This document shows positions 36,295 through 45,375 of a stretch of DNA of 64,000 nt, in pieces. Each line of letters starts with the position of its first letter. Within the stretch, counting starts at the first letter, position 1. The position numbers were made by a program, and so were the translations under genes. The stretch comes from Motiliproteus sp036961355 (lineage in GTDB: Bacteria; Pseudomonadota; Gammaproteobacteria; Pseudomonadales; Balneatricaceae), in the NCBI GenBank assembly GCA_036961355.1, contig JBALVL010000011.1, positions 58,139 to 122,138 of the forward strand, in the 5' to 3' direction. The notes beneath the pieces were generated by a model. It did not search any database. It saw only the letters and a list, made by a program, of their open reading frames with translations, and was not told where the DNA came from.

Positions 36295-36525
36295 AGTCGT
36301 TATTCCTAAACTGTCGATGACATGGGTAGGCAATAGCCCGGTAACTCATAGCACTTCCATTTGCCCCGCGATATCGCATTGAGCCGCAGTGCGCGGATGT
36401 AATAACGACAATTTCTATAGGCTGTCTTGCTATGATCGATTCAGTATAGATTGAGAAAGGCATGTATGAGCATGGATGTTATTGTCCGTGGGGAGTTCAC
36501 GAACCAATAGGGAGCTTGGCTACTG

Positions 36526-36951
36526 ATGTGGATACAAAAAGCGTTTGAATTAGCGCCTCGTGGCAGAGGTTTTCATCTGATTACTGATCAGCTGCTACAG
36601 CAACTGCCGGAGCTGAGGCAGTTAAGGGTAGGCGTGCTGCACCTGTTCATTAAGCACACATCCGCATCGCTTACGATCAATGAGAATGCCGACCCAACGG
36701 TACGGCACGATTTTGAAAACCATTTTAACCGTGCTGTGCCAGAAGGCAGGCAGGATTATCTGCATCGAGATGAAGGCCCCGATGATCTACCAGCGCATAT
36801 CAAAAGCAGTATTTTGGGTAGCTCAGTGTCGATACCGATAACGCAGGGGCACCTGAATATGGGGATATGGCAGGGCGTGTATCTGTGCGAGCACCGTGAT
36901 TATGGAGGTTGCCGTACTGTGGTTGCAACGGTCAATGGTGAGAGTGATTAA
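36526..36951 (+). CDS. yjbQ: YjbQ family protein (UPF0047)
   Basis: A 141-residue cytoplasmic protein of the widespread YjbQ family. The signature HTSASLTINENADPTVR and the C-terminal MGIWQGVYLCEHRD are diagnostic. E. coli YjbQ has weak thiamine-phosphate synthase activity, but the true role is unsettled. The length is normal. A bidirectional terminator lies between it and the convergent cheW gene. Confidence 0.93.
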   Translation: MWIQKAFELAPRGRGFHLITDQLLQQLPELRQLRVGVLHLFIKHTSASLTINENADPTVRHDFENHFNRAVPEGRQDYLHRDEGPDDLPAHIKSSILGSSVSIPITQGHLNMGIWQGVYLCEHRDYGGCRTVVATVNGESD

Positions 36952-37001
36952 GACGCTTCATTAGACAATGACAAAGCTATTGCTGTTTTCTTGAACACAA
37001 G

Positions 37002-37033
37002 AAAAAAGGCGTAACATCTCGTGTTACGCCTTT
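37002..37033. terminator. Terminator between yjbQ and cheW
   Basis: Hairpin AGGCGTAACA-tctcg-TGTTACGCCT with six A on the left and TTTG on the right. It is stronger for the leftward cheW transcript. Confidence 0.8.
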
Positions 37034-37094
37034 GTAAATCGTCAAGGTGCTGATCAGCGTGTTAAAAGTCCGATCAGTAAGAGTAAGAGGGCTA

Positions 37095-37559
37095 TTACTC
37101 GTCGATCATTTGGTTCAGATCAAGCAGGATGATCAATTCATCATTGTGATAGCTGACGCCTTGGATGAACTTGGAGCTTTCATCGGTACCGACATTGGGT
37201 GAGCGCTCAACGTCAGACTGACGTAGGTAGATAACTTCGGCGACCGAGTCGACCAGCATACCGATCACCTGGTCTTCAAGTTCGATCACGATAATACGGC
37301 TGTCATCGGTAGCTTGGGTGGCAGGCATCCCGAATAGGGTGCGGGTGTCGATAACCGTTATAACGTTACCGCGCAGGTTGATGATGCCGACAATAAAGGG
37401 AGCTGAACCCGGAACTGGTGCGATTTCGGTAAGGCGCAAAACCTCTTTAACCCGCATAACATCGATGCCGTAAAGCTCATCGGCCAGCAAAAAGGTAGCC
37501 CACTGTAATTGAGGGTCGTTATCGTTCTTGTCTTTACTCTGTACGGTTTCACCGGCCAT
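37095..37559 (-). CDS. cheW: CheW chemotaxis coupling protein
   Basis: A 154-residue CheW-domain protein: FLLADELYGIDVMRVKEVLR, then VPGSAPFIVGIINLRGNVITVID, then VIGMLVDSVAEVI. CheW links chemoreceptors to the CheA kinase at the inner face of the membrane. No cheA, receptor or flagellar genes are near, so it is a stand-alone copy. Ribosome site TGGAG six bases before the ATG. Confidence 0.93.
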   Translation of the reverse strand: MAGETVQSKDKNDNDPQLQWATFLLADELYGIDVMRVKEVLRLTEIAPVPGSAPFIVGIINLRGNVITVIDTRTLFGMPATQATDDSRIIVIELEDQVIGMLVDSVAEVIYLRQSDVERSPNVGTDESSKFIQGVSYHNDELIILLDLNQMIDE

Positions 37560-37724
37560 ACGTTACTCCATCACTAATTGTCTGTTGCAACACCCGGATC
37601 AGGTGAAATCTCTGTCCGTGCAATTCCGGCAGTATACCTAAGCAATGCCGTGCATTGAACCGGCAGGCTGCTCAGATCCCGATTCTGATCCTGATCCAGA
37701 TCAACGTTAACGATATTAAAGTGA

Positions 37725-38084
37725 TTACAAACAGTTGGTTGGCTTGGGCAGGCCTGCGATTTTGCTGGCAATTTTTGCCGGACTACCGGGGAACAGTTTC
37801 ATCAGATAGATGCTGGAAGCCTTATCCTTGCCGAGCTCAAGCTTGACCTGTTTAACCAAGATTCGCATCGCTGGCGATAGCTCATATTTCAGATAGAATT
37901 CACGTAGTAAATATATGATTTCAAAGTGATCTGCTGTCAGATCTATCTGCTCATTTTGCGCCAGTAGCTCAGCCGCTTGAGGGCTCCAATCAGTCATGTT
38001 GCGCAAGAACCCTTCGGCATCCAATGCCAATTCTTTGCCGCTGATCTGAAGAACCGAAGGGGCGTTGTGTTGTGTTGTCGGCAT
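37725..38084 (-). CDS. tusE: Sulfur relay protein TusE (DsrC family)
   Basis: A 119-residue protein of the TusE/DsrC family. The penultimate cysteine of the C-terminal GLPKPTNCL carries the persulfide that passes sulfur from TusBCD to MnmA for 2-thiouridine in tRNA. LRNMTDWSPQAAELLAQ is a further family stretch. Only the terminal cysteine is present, not the second DsrC cysteine, which fits TusE and not dissimilatory DsrC. It begins one base after the tusB stop. Confidence 0.93.
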   Translation of the reverse strand: MPTTQHNAPSVLQISGKELALDAEGFLRNMTDWSPQAAELLAQNEQIDLTADHFEIIYLLREFYLKYELSPAMRILVKQVKLELGKDKASSIYLMKLFPGSPAKIASKIAGLPKPTNCL

Positions 38085-38085
38085 A

Positions 38086-38382
38086 TCAATACCAGCTCTG
38101 CACCTTGGTTGCTCGGATCGTCAGTTCAACAAAGCCTGAATCGTCGACAGGGCTGAAATGAGGGGTGATGAGCTGAGCCAGCCCCCGGGCATCTATATCC
38201 GCTTGTAGCACATAGCATTCGACCTCTTTGGGTAACGACTGCCACAACGCTTTGTTGGCATCGGTTGCACCGTAAACGCCGTCTTCAATCAACAACAACA
38301 GCGCAGGAGGGGTGATGACCCGCAGGCAGTCAGCGAGGCAATGACTGTTTTTGGGTGAACTGTTGACGGTATGTAAGACCAT
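38086..38382 (-). CDS. tusB: Sulfur relay protein TusB
   Basis: A 98-residue protein beginning MVLHTVNSSPKNSHCL, the usual TusB start. I take the ATG at 38382 because CGGAGC precedes it; a longer frame upstream overlaps tusC and is not conserved. TusB is a structural member of the TusBCD heterohexamer. Third gene of tusDCBE. Confidence 0.88.
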   Translation of the reverse strand: MVLHTVNSSPKNSHCLADCLRVITPPALLLLIEDGVYGATDANKALWQSLPKEVECYVLQADIDARGLAQLITPHFSPVDDSGFVELTIRATKVQSWY

Positions 38383-38410
38383 ACAGGCTCCGTAACGGTT
38401 AAGGCTTCGA

Positions 38411-38785
38411 TCAGAAGCTGAGAATATGCTGGTGTTGGTGGAACAGTGCAGAAACGTCGGCATCGTCCAGTAGTTCTGCATCAATCTGTAGCTGTGTCGG
38501 ATCTATTCCGCGTTGCGTCAGCGCGCTGGAGGCCGTGTAAACCCGCTCAATATCGTACATAGCCAATGCGGGTAAGGTTTTACCAAGGTTTTTGGCCTGC
38601 AGCTGCTCAGGCTGCTGGCTCGCTAGCAACGAATAACAGCCGTCATCGAGCAGCAGAACGCTGAGCGGCACTTCAAAGGCAGCGGCGGTCAGTGCAGCGT
38701 CGAACGCTTCACGGGCAACCTGATTGGCATAAGGGCTGTGTCGAATGACCAGCAACAAGGTGTTGTTCTGCGTAGGTTGGCTCAT
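38411..38785 (-). CDS. tusC: Sulfur relay protein TusC
   Basis: A 124-residue DsrE/F-fold protein with the TusC N-terminal stretch LLLVIRHSPYANQVAREAFD and FEVPLSVLLLDDGCY. It is part of the TusBCD complex in tRNA 2-thiouridine synthesis. The start overlaps the tusD stop by 4 bp (ATGA), showing tight coupling. Confidence 0.92.
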   Translation of the reverse strand: MSQPTQNNTLLLVIRHSPYANQVAREAFDAALTAAAFEVPLSVLLLDDGCYSLLASQQPEQLQAKNLGKTLPALAMYDIERVYTASSALTQRGIDPTQLQIDAELLDDADVSALFHQHQHILSF

Positions 38786-39180
38786 ACCCGCCCCCCAAAG
38801 GTGATTACCCGGTCTGCATTGAGGCTGGCATCAATCAGCTGCCCCAGCCCTGATAACTCAAACCCGTCGGCCAGGTTGCCATGAGTATGCTCATAGCGGC
38901 CGGCTTCGCGCTGATCCATCACACCACGACGTACCGCTGCGGCGATGCAGACAATCAATTCCATCTGATGCTGCTGTGCCAGTCGTTGCCATCGCTGAGT
39001 TAGGTTTGATTCATCCTGCGGCGGAGAGGTTAGTTGATTGGCGGTGTGGACCGCCTCGCCGTAGAAAAACACCCGCGGCACCTGATGCCCCAGCGTAATA
39101 GCAGCTTCAACGAAGCGCAGCGCAGTATTGGGCGCCTGACTGGCGGTTGGCGAACCATTGATGACGACAGCAATTTTCAT
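38782..39180 (-). CDS. tusD: Sulfurtransferase TusD
   Basis: A 132-residue DsrE-fold protein. The active cysteine lies in ELIVCIAAAVRRGV, the site that accepts persulfide sulfur from TusA. VFFYGEAVHTAN is another family mark. First gene of the tusDCBE operon, whose promoter should lie between it and the terminator upstream. Confidence 0.93.
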   Translation of the reverse strand: MKIAVVINGSPTASQAPNTALRFVEAAITLGHQVPRVFFYGEAVHTANQLTSPPQDESNLTQRWQRLAQQHQMELIVCIAAAVRRGVMDQREAGRYEHTHGNLADGFELSGLGQLIDASLNADRVITFGGRV

Positions 39181-39247
39181 AACTGAATTCTTATCAGAGC
39201 CTAAAAGTAGAGGGGTTAACCAGCAGCACTGTACCGAATTAGCGCGT

Positions 39248-39287
39248 AAAAAAAACCCCTGCGATCAAAGATCAGCAGGGGTTTTTT
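39248..39287. terminator. Terminator after the yccA-type gene
   Basis: Hairpin with arms ACCCCTGC and GCAGGGGT, and long A- and T-runs on both sides. It ends the leftward yccA transcript before tusD, so tusDCBE is a separate unit. Confidence 0.88.
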
Positions 39288-39320
39288 ACCAGAATCAAAG
39301 ATTCCGGTGGGTTGGTGGTC

Positions 39321-40001
39321 TTAATCTTCGTTAAGAATGCCAACCAGATAGAGTAGGTGTACCAACAGGTTGTAGATGCTCAGGTACAGGCTAACGGTTG
39401 CCATCACGTAGTTAGTGTAAGTGCCGTTGACGATGTTGCTGGTATCATAAAGGATCATGCCTGCCATCAGCAGCACTACCGCTGAGGAGATCATCAGTTG
39501 CAGGCCTGAGATATGAACGCCCATCAACGACAACACCAAGCTGGCGACGATAGCGACAACAACAACGATCATGCCGGCTGCCAGGAAGCCCTTCATGAAG
39601 CTGAAGTCTTTGCGGCTGGTCAGAACATAGGCGCTTAGACCCAGAAAGGTCATGGCAGTCATGCTCATCGCAGTCATAACGATATCGCCACCGTTGGGCA
39701 GAGCCAGGTAGTGATTAAGCAGTGGCCCCAAACCAAAGCCCATCAGACCGGTGAATAGAAAGGTCAGTGGCAATGCCCAGATGCTGTTTTGCATCTTGTT
39801 CAAAACGAAGATAAGGACGAAACTTCCGATGACGCTGCCAAAGTAGGCGAACATCGACGGTTCGATCCACATTGAGATGCCTGCAGTGATGGCGCTAAAC
39901 ACCATCGTCATCGATAACAGCATGTAGGTGTTACGGATAACCTTATTGGTAGCCAGTACCGAACTCTCGGAACGAACTACCGTCGCATCAGTCATGTTCA
40001 T
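39321..40001 (-). CDS. yccA: Bax inhibitor-1 family membrane protein (YccA)
   Basis: A 226-residue protein with seven hydrophobic helices. NKVIRNTYMLLSMTMVFSAI and the C-terminal LSIYNLLVHLLYLVGI are typical of the TMBIM/BI-1 family. In E. coli YccA is a substrate and modulator of the FtsH membrane protease. The ATG at 40001 has CAGGAAAC upstream and is preferred over a longer frame. The position upstream of tusDCBE is shared with Pseudomonas-type genomes. Confidence 0.9.
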   Translation of the reverse strand: MNMTDATVVRSESSVLATNKVIRNTYMLLSMTMVFSAITAGISMWIEPSMFAYFGSVIGSFVLIFVLNKMQNSIWALPLTFLFTGLMGFGLGPLLNHYLALPNGGDIVMTAMSMTAMTFLGLSAYVLTSRKDFSFMKGFLAAGMIVVVVAIVASLVLSLMGVHISGLQLMISSAVVLLMAGMILYDTSNIVNGTYTNYVMATVSLYLSIYNLLVHLLYLVGILNED

Positions 40002-40383
40002 AGTGTTTCCTGTTAAATAAAAAAATCTGGTTAGCGTGATTCTATCCACGATAAGCTAGTGTCATAGACAATCGCTTGGGCAGAAAGTTGCGCTTTTTTA
40101 ATCAGAGGCTGTTATAGCAAGCTTGGCTCAGAGGTTCCAGCTTTATTAGAGCTGCCAAACCAACCACGCGCACTAACAAATACACAAACAACTTGGCTGT
40201 AATCAAATCATTGACTTCGCTTTATCGCTCTCTACCATAGCCAGCCTAATCAGGCGGGGTTGAATATAGGTAGGCGTAGGCCTCTGGTGCCGGGTATTAG
40301 CTACGGGTTGTACACTACCGCATCGTAAAACCCGCTATCCCTATTTTAATCTTTGCTGCACGTATTTTTATAAGGTTCAGGCG
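40002..40383. other. Divergent intergenic region
   Basis: A 382 bp gap between the leftward yccA gene and the rightward truC-type gene. It must hold both promoters. I see no gene, RNA or clear repeat in it. Confidence 0.4.
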
Positions 40384-41139
40384 TTGACCGATTCATTACT
40401 CGATATCTTGTATCAAGATGACCACTACGTTGTCATCGATAAGCCTTCGGGCCTGTTAGTACACCGTAGTCCGATCGATCGTCGTGAGCACCGTTTTGCC
40501 TTGCAGATGCTGCGCGATCAGATCGGCCAGCACGTGTTCCCGGTGCATCGGCTTGATAAGCCGACCTCCGGTTTGCTGTTGTTTGGTTTACACTCCGAAG
40601 CTGCCGCTAGGATGCAGATGGCTTTTCGAGAGCGCCAGGTGCACAAAACGTATCATGCCGTGGTACGTGGTTTTGCCGAGCCCAGTGGCGTGATTGACTA
40701 CCCGTTGAGTGACAAACGTGAAAAAGAGGAGAAGCGGCACGTTGATGATGTTCGGCCACCGCAGGATGCGTTAACGCACTACAAGTGCCTTGAGCAGGTT
40801 GAACTCGACATACCGTTGGGCCGTTATCCCTGCAGCCGCTATTCGTTGGTTGAGATGCAGCCTCATACCGGCCGCAAGCATCAGTTGCGTCGTCACATGA
40901 AACACCTCAATCATCATATGATTGGTGATACCCGCTATGGCGACGGCAAACATAACAAGTTGTTCCGCGATCATTTTGATAATCAACGACTATTGCTTTT
41001 TGCCAGCAAGTTGCAATTGGTGCACCCTTACAGTTTGCAGCAGCTACAGATAGAAACGGCGCTACCCGTTGAGCAACAAACGCTCTTCGCGGCCCTAGGT
41101 TGGAACCATACCGGGCAGCGCAGCGTAACCCTTATCTGA
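40384..41139 (+). CDS. truC: TruC-type tRNA pseudouridine synthase
   Basis: A 251-residue RluA-family enzyme. The active-site aspartate is D58 in HRLDKPTSGLLLF. Other conserved parts are YVVIDKPSGLLVH and HTGRKHQLRRHM. Size and absence of an S4 domain match TruC, which modifies U65 in tRNA. The start is a TTG at 40384, following ATAAGGTTCAGGCG. Single gene. Confidence 0.9.
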   Translation: MTDSLLDILYQDDHYVVIDKPSGLLVHRSPIDRREHRFALQMLRDQIGQHVFPVHRLDKPTSGLLLFGLHSEAAARMQMAFRERQVHKTYHAVVRGFAEPSGVIDYPLSDKREKEEKRHVDDVRPPQDALTHYKCLEQVELDIPLGRYPCSRYSLVEMQPHTGRKHQLRRHMKHLNHHMIGDTRYGDGKHNKLFRDHFDNQRLLLFASKLQLVHPYSLQQLQIETALPVEQQTLFAALGWNHTGQRSVTLI

Positions 41140-41236
41140 TTCCGTAGTCTGACATGCTGAAAATGTCGGTTGACGGAGATGTTGCTACCAATGATTGCCA
41201 ATCCCGTTGTAGAAAATGACCCAGTAGAGAGATGTT

Positions 41237-42022
41237 ATGAGACAACCGTACCAACCTTCTGAAGATGCGATCTCCATTGAGCCACGCTTAAACGATAGCA
41301 CCCCGCTAATTATCGGCGTTATCGGCGCGATGGAAGAGGAAGTTATCTGTCTGCGTGATCAATTAGAGCAGCGCCAGGATATGACACTGGCCGGTTACGA
41401 ATTCCACAGCGGTATTTTGGCAGGCCAGCAGGTAGTCTTGCTTAAGTCGGGCATTGGCAAGGTCAATGCGGCGATCGGCACGACCATTTTGCTGGAGCGC
41501 TATTCACCGGACTGCATCATCAATACCGGATCGGCCGGCGGCTTTGCTGCCGATCTGGAGGTCGGTGACGTCGTCATCTCGTCTGAAGTTCGGCAGCATG
41601 ATTTTGACTTGACCGTATTCGGCTACGAGCATGGCCAAGTGCCAAATATGCCACCAGCGTGGGAGCCTGATCCTCTGTTGGTCAAAATTGCACAGACCAG
41701 TATCGCAACGGTCCACGATGTAAAAACAGAGCTGGGACTGATCGCTACCGGAGACGCTTTTATGGCCGACCCGGCTAAAGTAGAAGAGGCGCGGGCTAAG
41801 TTTCCGCAGATGCTGGCTGTAGAGATGGAGGCGGGTGCTATCGCCCAGACCTGTTTTCGCTTCGAAGTGCCGTTTATCATTTTTCGGGCGCTGTCAGATA
41901 TCGCCGGTAAAGAGTCATTGATCTCATTCGACCAATTCTTGGAACAGGCCGGTGTTCACTCCGCCAACATGGTGGTAGAGATGGTGCGTGAATTGGGCCA
42001 AGCCCATGCCCAGATTACCTGA
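41237..42022 (+). CDS. mtnN: 5'-methylthioadenosine/S-adenosylhomocysteine nucleosidase
   Basis: A 261-residue enzyme that cleaves MTA and SAH, recycling methionine and removing methyltransferase inhibitors. Marks are IGVIGAMEEEV, SGIGKVNAA, INTGSAGG, VEMEAGAIAQ and RALSDIAG with its catalytic aspartate. It is about 25 residues longer than E. coli MtnN at the N-terminus (MRQPYQPSEDAISIEPRLND), a charged extension before the first strand. Two aminotransferase/dehydrogenase genes follow in the same direction. Confidence 0.94.
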   Translation: MRQPYQPSEDAISIEPRLNDSTPLIIGVIGAMEEEVICLRDQLEQRQDMTLAGYEFHSGILAGQQVVLLKSGIGKVNAAIGTTILLERYSPDCIINTGSAGGFAADLEVGDVVISSEVRQHDFDLTVFGYEHGQVPNMPPAWEPDPLLVKIAQTSIATVHDVKTELGLIATGDAFMADPAKVEEARAKFPQMLAVEMEAGAIAQTCFRFEVPFIIFRALSDIAGKESLISFDQFLEQAGVHSANMVVEMVRELGQAHAQIT

Positions 42023-42083
42023 ACCAACTAACCAGTTCCCCCGATAACGTTTAGCGACGAATAACAGAAAGGATGTTGAAGCC

Positions 42084-43262
42084 ATGATCGAATCATTTTA
42101 CCCGCCCGAACGTACCCTGATGGGCCCCGGACCTTCAGACGTCAGCCCGCGTGTATTGGCGGCTACGGCTCGTCCAACCATCGGCCATCTTGATCCTGAA
42201 TTCATCCGCATGATGGATGAGGTTAAACAGATGTTGCAGGCTGTGCTCAAAACTAAGAATGAGCTAACTTTGCCTGTCTCAGCGCCAGGATCGGCCGGTA
42301 TGGAAGCCTGTTTTGTCAACCTGGTTGAACCTGGCGATAAGGTCATCGTCTGCCAGAACGGCGTTTTCGGCGGTCGTATGGCTGAGAATGTACGCCGGTT
42401 TGGTGGCGAAGTGATCGCCATTGATGATGCTTGGGGCCAGCCTGTCAGCCTCGACAAAGTTGAAGCCGCATTTAACGCTCGTAGCGATATCAAAATCCTG
42501 GCTTTTGTTCACGCCGAAACCTCGACCGGGGTTCGTTCGGACGCTCAAGCGCTGGCCAAACTGGCGCAACAGCATGGCGCGTTAACCATCATGGATGCGG
42601 TAACCAGCGTTGGTGGCATCGAAGTGGATATCGACGGTTGGGGCATCGATGCAGTCTATTCGGGTACCCAGAAGTGCCTTTCGTGCCCGCCCGGTATCTC
42701 TCCGGTTAGCTTTAGCGACAAAGCGGTAGCCGCAGTCAAAGACCGTAGTACGACGGTCCCCAGCTGGTTCCTCGATAAGAATCTAGTAATGGGCTACTGG
42801 GGCGGGGGCGCAAAACGGGCTTACCACCATACGGCACCGGTCAATGCTCTATATGGGTTGCACGAAGCGCTGGTCATGGTACAAAACGAAGGCTTAGAAA
42901 ACGCTTGGCAGCGGCATGCGTCGCATCATCAAGCTCTAAAGGCCGGCCTTGAGGCGATGGGGTTGTCATTGTTGGTGGACGAGCAGTACCGCTTGCCTCA
43001 GCTTAATACCGTGCTTATTCCTGAGGGTGTTGATGAGGCAGCTGTTCGCACACAACTGTTGAATCAATTCAGCCTTGAGATCGGCGCCGGTCTCGGTGAG
43101 CTGGCGGGTAAAGTCTGGCGGATCGGCTTGATGGGACATGCTTGTAACAGCCGCAATGTCCTACTTTGCCTGGGTGCGCTTGAGAGTGCGCTTCTCAGTC
43201 AGGGAGTTCAGCTCGACGCGGGTAAAGCCGTTGCGGCGGCAAATGCATCCTTAGCGGATTAA
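42084..43262 (+). CDS. Alanine-glyoxylate / serine-glyoxylate type aminotransferase (class V)
   Basis: A 392-residue PLP enzyme of class V. The PLP lysine is K197 in YSGTQKCLS, and GPGPSDVSPRVL (14-25) is the family N-terminus. Relatives transfer amino groups from alanine or serine to glyoxylate or pyruvate. The downstream beta-hydroxyacid dehydrogenase would fit a route in which serine gives hydroxypyruvate or a related keto-acid that is then reduced, but the substrate is inferred. 61 bp after mtnN, with GAAAGGATG before the start. Confidence 0.88.
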   Translation: MIESFYPPERTLMGPGPSDVSPRVLAATARPTIGHLDPEFIRMMDEVKQMLQAVLKTKNELTLPVSAPGSAGMEACFVNLVEPGDKVIVCQNGVFGGRMAENVRRFGGEVIAIDDAWGQPVSLDKVEAAFNARSDIKILAFVHAETSTGVRSDAQALAKLAQQHGALTIMDAVTSVGGIEVDIDGWGIDAVYSGTQKCLSCPPGISPVSFSDKAVAAVKDRSTTVPSWFLDKNLVMGYWGGGAKRAYHHTAPVNALYGLHEALVMVQNEGLENAWQRHASHHQALKAGLEAMGLSLLVDEQYRLPQLNTVLIPEGVDEAAVRTQLLNQFSLEIGAGLGELAGKVWRIGLMGHACNSRNVLLCLGALESALLSQGVQLDAGKAVAAANASLAD

Positions 43263-43340
43263 GCCGCAACAAACTTTACAACTGTTGGTAGGTATTTGCG
43301 CAACACGTTATTCAACTTTATAGGTAGGGTAGGAGTCGGT

Positions 43341-44228
43341 ATGGCACAGCAAAAAGTCGCGTTTCTAGGGTTAGGGGTCATGGGTTATCCGATGGCCGGA
43401 CATCTGGCGAAGGCTGGTTACCAGGTTTGTGTCTACAACCGTACCGCCAGCAAAGCTCAGCAGTGGGTTGAGCAGCATGGCGGCAGCAGTGCTGCGACCC
43501 CGGCTGAAGCAGTAGTGGGGGCAGAATTGGTCTTTGCCTGCGTCGGTAACGACGATGATCTGCGCCAAATCTGTTTGGGTAGCGCTGAAAATCCGCAAAC
43601 CGGTGCTTTTTCGGCCATGCAGAGTGGTGCGCTCTTTGTTGATCACACAACCGCCTCAGCGCAGGTGGCCCGTGAACTCAATCGGATCGCAGCGGGTCAA
43701 GGGTTAGGCTTTTTGGATGCGCCGGTTTCCGGCGGCCAGGCCGGTGCTGAAAATGGCGTTCTGACAGTCATGGTCGGTGGTTCGCAAGTCGATTACGACC
43801 GTGCTGAAACGGCTATCGCATGCTTTGCCCGCGCCGTACGCCTGATGGGCGAATCGGGTGCAGGTCAACTGACCAAAATGGTTAACCAGATCTGTATCGC
43901 AGGTCTGGTACAGGGGTTGTCTGAAGGGATTCATTTTGCCAAACGTGCGGGACTCGATCCGGCCGCCGTGATTGAGGTTATCTCCAAAGGTGCGGCGCAG
44001 TCCTGGCAGATGGAAAATCGTTACCAAACGATGATTGAAGATCAGTTTGAACACGGTTTTGCCGTTGACTGGATGCGCAAAGACCTGGGTATTGTGCTTG
44101 ATGAGTCGCGTGACAACGGTGCGCAGTTGCCGGTAACGGCACTGGTCGATCAGTTCTACGCCGATGTTCAGGAGATGGGAGGTGGCCGTTGGGATACCTC
44201 CAGCCTGCTTCGACGTTTAAAAAGCTGA
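43341..44228 (+). CDS. Beta-hydroxyacid dehydrogenase (GarR/3-hydroxyisobutyrate dehydrogenase family)
   Basis: A 295-residue NAD(P)-dependent enzyme. The Rossmann motif FLGLGVMGYPMAGHLAKAG (8-26), substrate motif FLDAPVSGG (124-132) and catalytic K179 in GQLTKMVNQ are all present. Members reduce tartronate semialdehyde or oxidise 3-hydroxyisobutyrate. The neighbouring aminotransferase favours a glyoxylate/hydroxypyruvate role, not proven. The ATG at 43341 follows TAGGAG and starts the Rossmann strand. A terminator follows. Confidence 0.88.
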   Translation: MAQQKVAFLGLGVMGYPMAGHLAKAGYQVCVYNRTASKAQQWVEQHGGSSAATPAEAVVGAELVFACVGNDDDLRQICLGSAENPQTGAFSAMQSGALFVDHTTASAQVARELNRIAAGQGLGFLDAPVSGGQAGAENGVLTVMVGGSQVDYDRAETAIACFARAVRLMGESGAGQLTKMVNQICIAGLVQGLSEGIHFAKRAGLDPAAVIEVISKGAAQSWQMENRYQTMIEDQFEHGFAVDWMRKDLGIVLDESRDNGAQLPVTALVDQFYADVQEMGGGRWDTSSLLRRLKS

Positions 44229-44257
44229 TTCAACTCCGTCGTCATTTTTTACAGCAT

Positions 44258-44293
44258 AGGCATGTCAGCGTTGAATCGCTGGCATGCCTTTTT
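44258..44293 (+). terminator. Terminator after the beta-hydroxyacid dehydrogenase gene
   Basis: Hairpin AGGCATGtCAGCG-ttgaat-CGCTgGCATGCCT followed by TTTTT; one bulge or mismatch in a long stem. Confidence 0.85.
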
Positions 44294-44335
44294 ATTATTT
44301 GACCCTGTAGATATGCTGCACCAGTTAATTATTCG

Positions 44336-45364
44336 TTACGGCACGATAACGACACGGTCGTGCTCACGCCAACCGTCGGTGGTATCAACAAGCCGCGCTA
44401 GCATCTGCGGGTAGGGCTTTTGCTCGAAGCGGCTGTACTGCGCAGCCCTTTGTGCCTCTTGAGGTGTCAGCGGCGCTAACCATTGCCGTTTGGACAGGGG
44501 TATTAAACAGAGGCGGCTGCGGCGGCTTAACAACGGATCGCTCGGGCGAGGTTCCATTAATCGCTGGTACTGTGAGGCGTCTATCCACCATCCTCGCAAG
44601 TGACTGGCTTGTACGCCAGCTGGCCGGGGCTGCGGGTCGCAGTCGTAGCGATAAAACAATCTACCCAGCATAAGCCCCAGTCGAGCCCCTATCTGCCCAT
44701 GCGATTGCCCCAGCTGTGTTAACGCCTGCGGGTTGCGACCCAGCTGTAACTGCTTGTGAAGCATCTTGTCGTGCTTGTCGATCATCCGGTCTGCCGGGTT
44801 TAATCCGACCCAGTTGATCACGCTGCTATTTTCATCCGTCCTAGCTAGATAAAACTTCAAGCTGAGCTCTATATGGGTCAGCGCGGCCTGGCCCGGTAAG
44901 CGATACAGAAAATCATACTCGCCCAAGGTTTGAGTGCCTTTAGTCAAGCCGGTGCAGGACTGGCCGTTATGCCGGACGGCTACCGCGTATCGTAGTGCAG
45001 CGGGTTGATGAAAGTTTGCCAGCGCAAAACCAAATAGGGTTTCGTAATAGATGCCAATACGATTCGAACGCTGCGTGGCAATGGCTTGGTATAGGGGTTC
45101 GGGGTGAAGATCGAGTGATCTTAACCAGCGCCATAACTCACTGCGAGGTGTAAACAGGGCGTTGATGTGGAGGCGGTCGGGCATCAATCGGTAGATAGGG
45201 GAGCTGGTCAGGCACCAGGCCAGATCGCGTACGCAGGAGTGCTGCAGGCTATTTAACGGGCATGCGCTGTTTATTGCAGAAGCATTGGGGTAAGCAGGAT
45301 AGGGTGGAGAGCGACGATTTGAATTGGTGACAGCGCAGAGGTTTAAGTCAACGCTGTCGCTCAT
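44336..45364 (-). CDS. DUF1853 family protein
   Basis: A 342-residue uncharacterised protein of the DUF1853 family, with VRDLAWCLTSSPIY (45-58), GEYDFLYRLPG (148-158) and HIELSLKFYL (164-173). The acidic residues E109, D151 and E166 with K170 sit on segments that could form a PD-(D/E)XK-like nuclease core; this is my inference from spacing only. The N-terminal 40 residues look unconserved, so a later start is possible. It begins 11 bp after the double-receiver gene stop and is probably co-transcribed with it. Confidence 0.75.
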   Translation of the reverse strand: MSDSVDLNLCAVTNSNRRSPPYPAYPNASAINSACPLNSLQHSCVRDLAWCLTSSPIYRLMPDRLHINALFTPRSELWRWLRSLDLHPEPLYQAIATQRSNRIGIYYETLFGFALANFHQPAALRYAVAVRHNGQSCTGLTKGTQTLGEYDFLYRLPGQAALTHIELSLKFYLARTDENSSVINWVGLNPADRMIDKHDKMLHKQLQLGRNPQALTQLGQSHGQIGARLGLMLGRLFYRYDCDPQPRPAGVQASHLRGWWIDASQYQRLMEPRPSDPLLSRRSRLCLIPLSKRQWLAPLTPQEAQRAAQYSRFEQKPYPQMLARLVDTTDGWREHDRVVIVP

Positions 45365-45375
45365 CAGTCACACCG

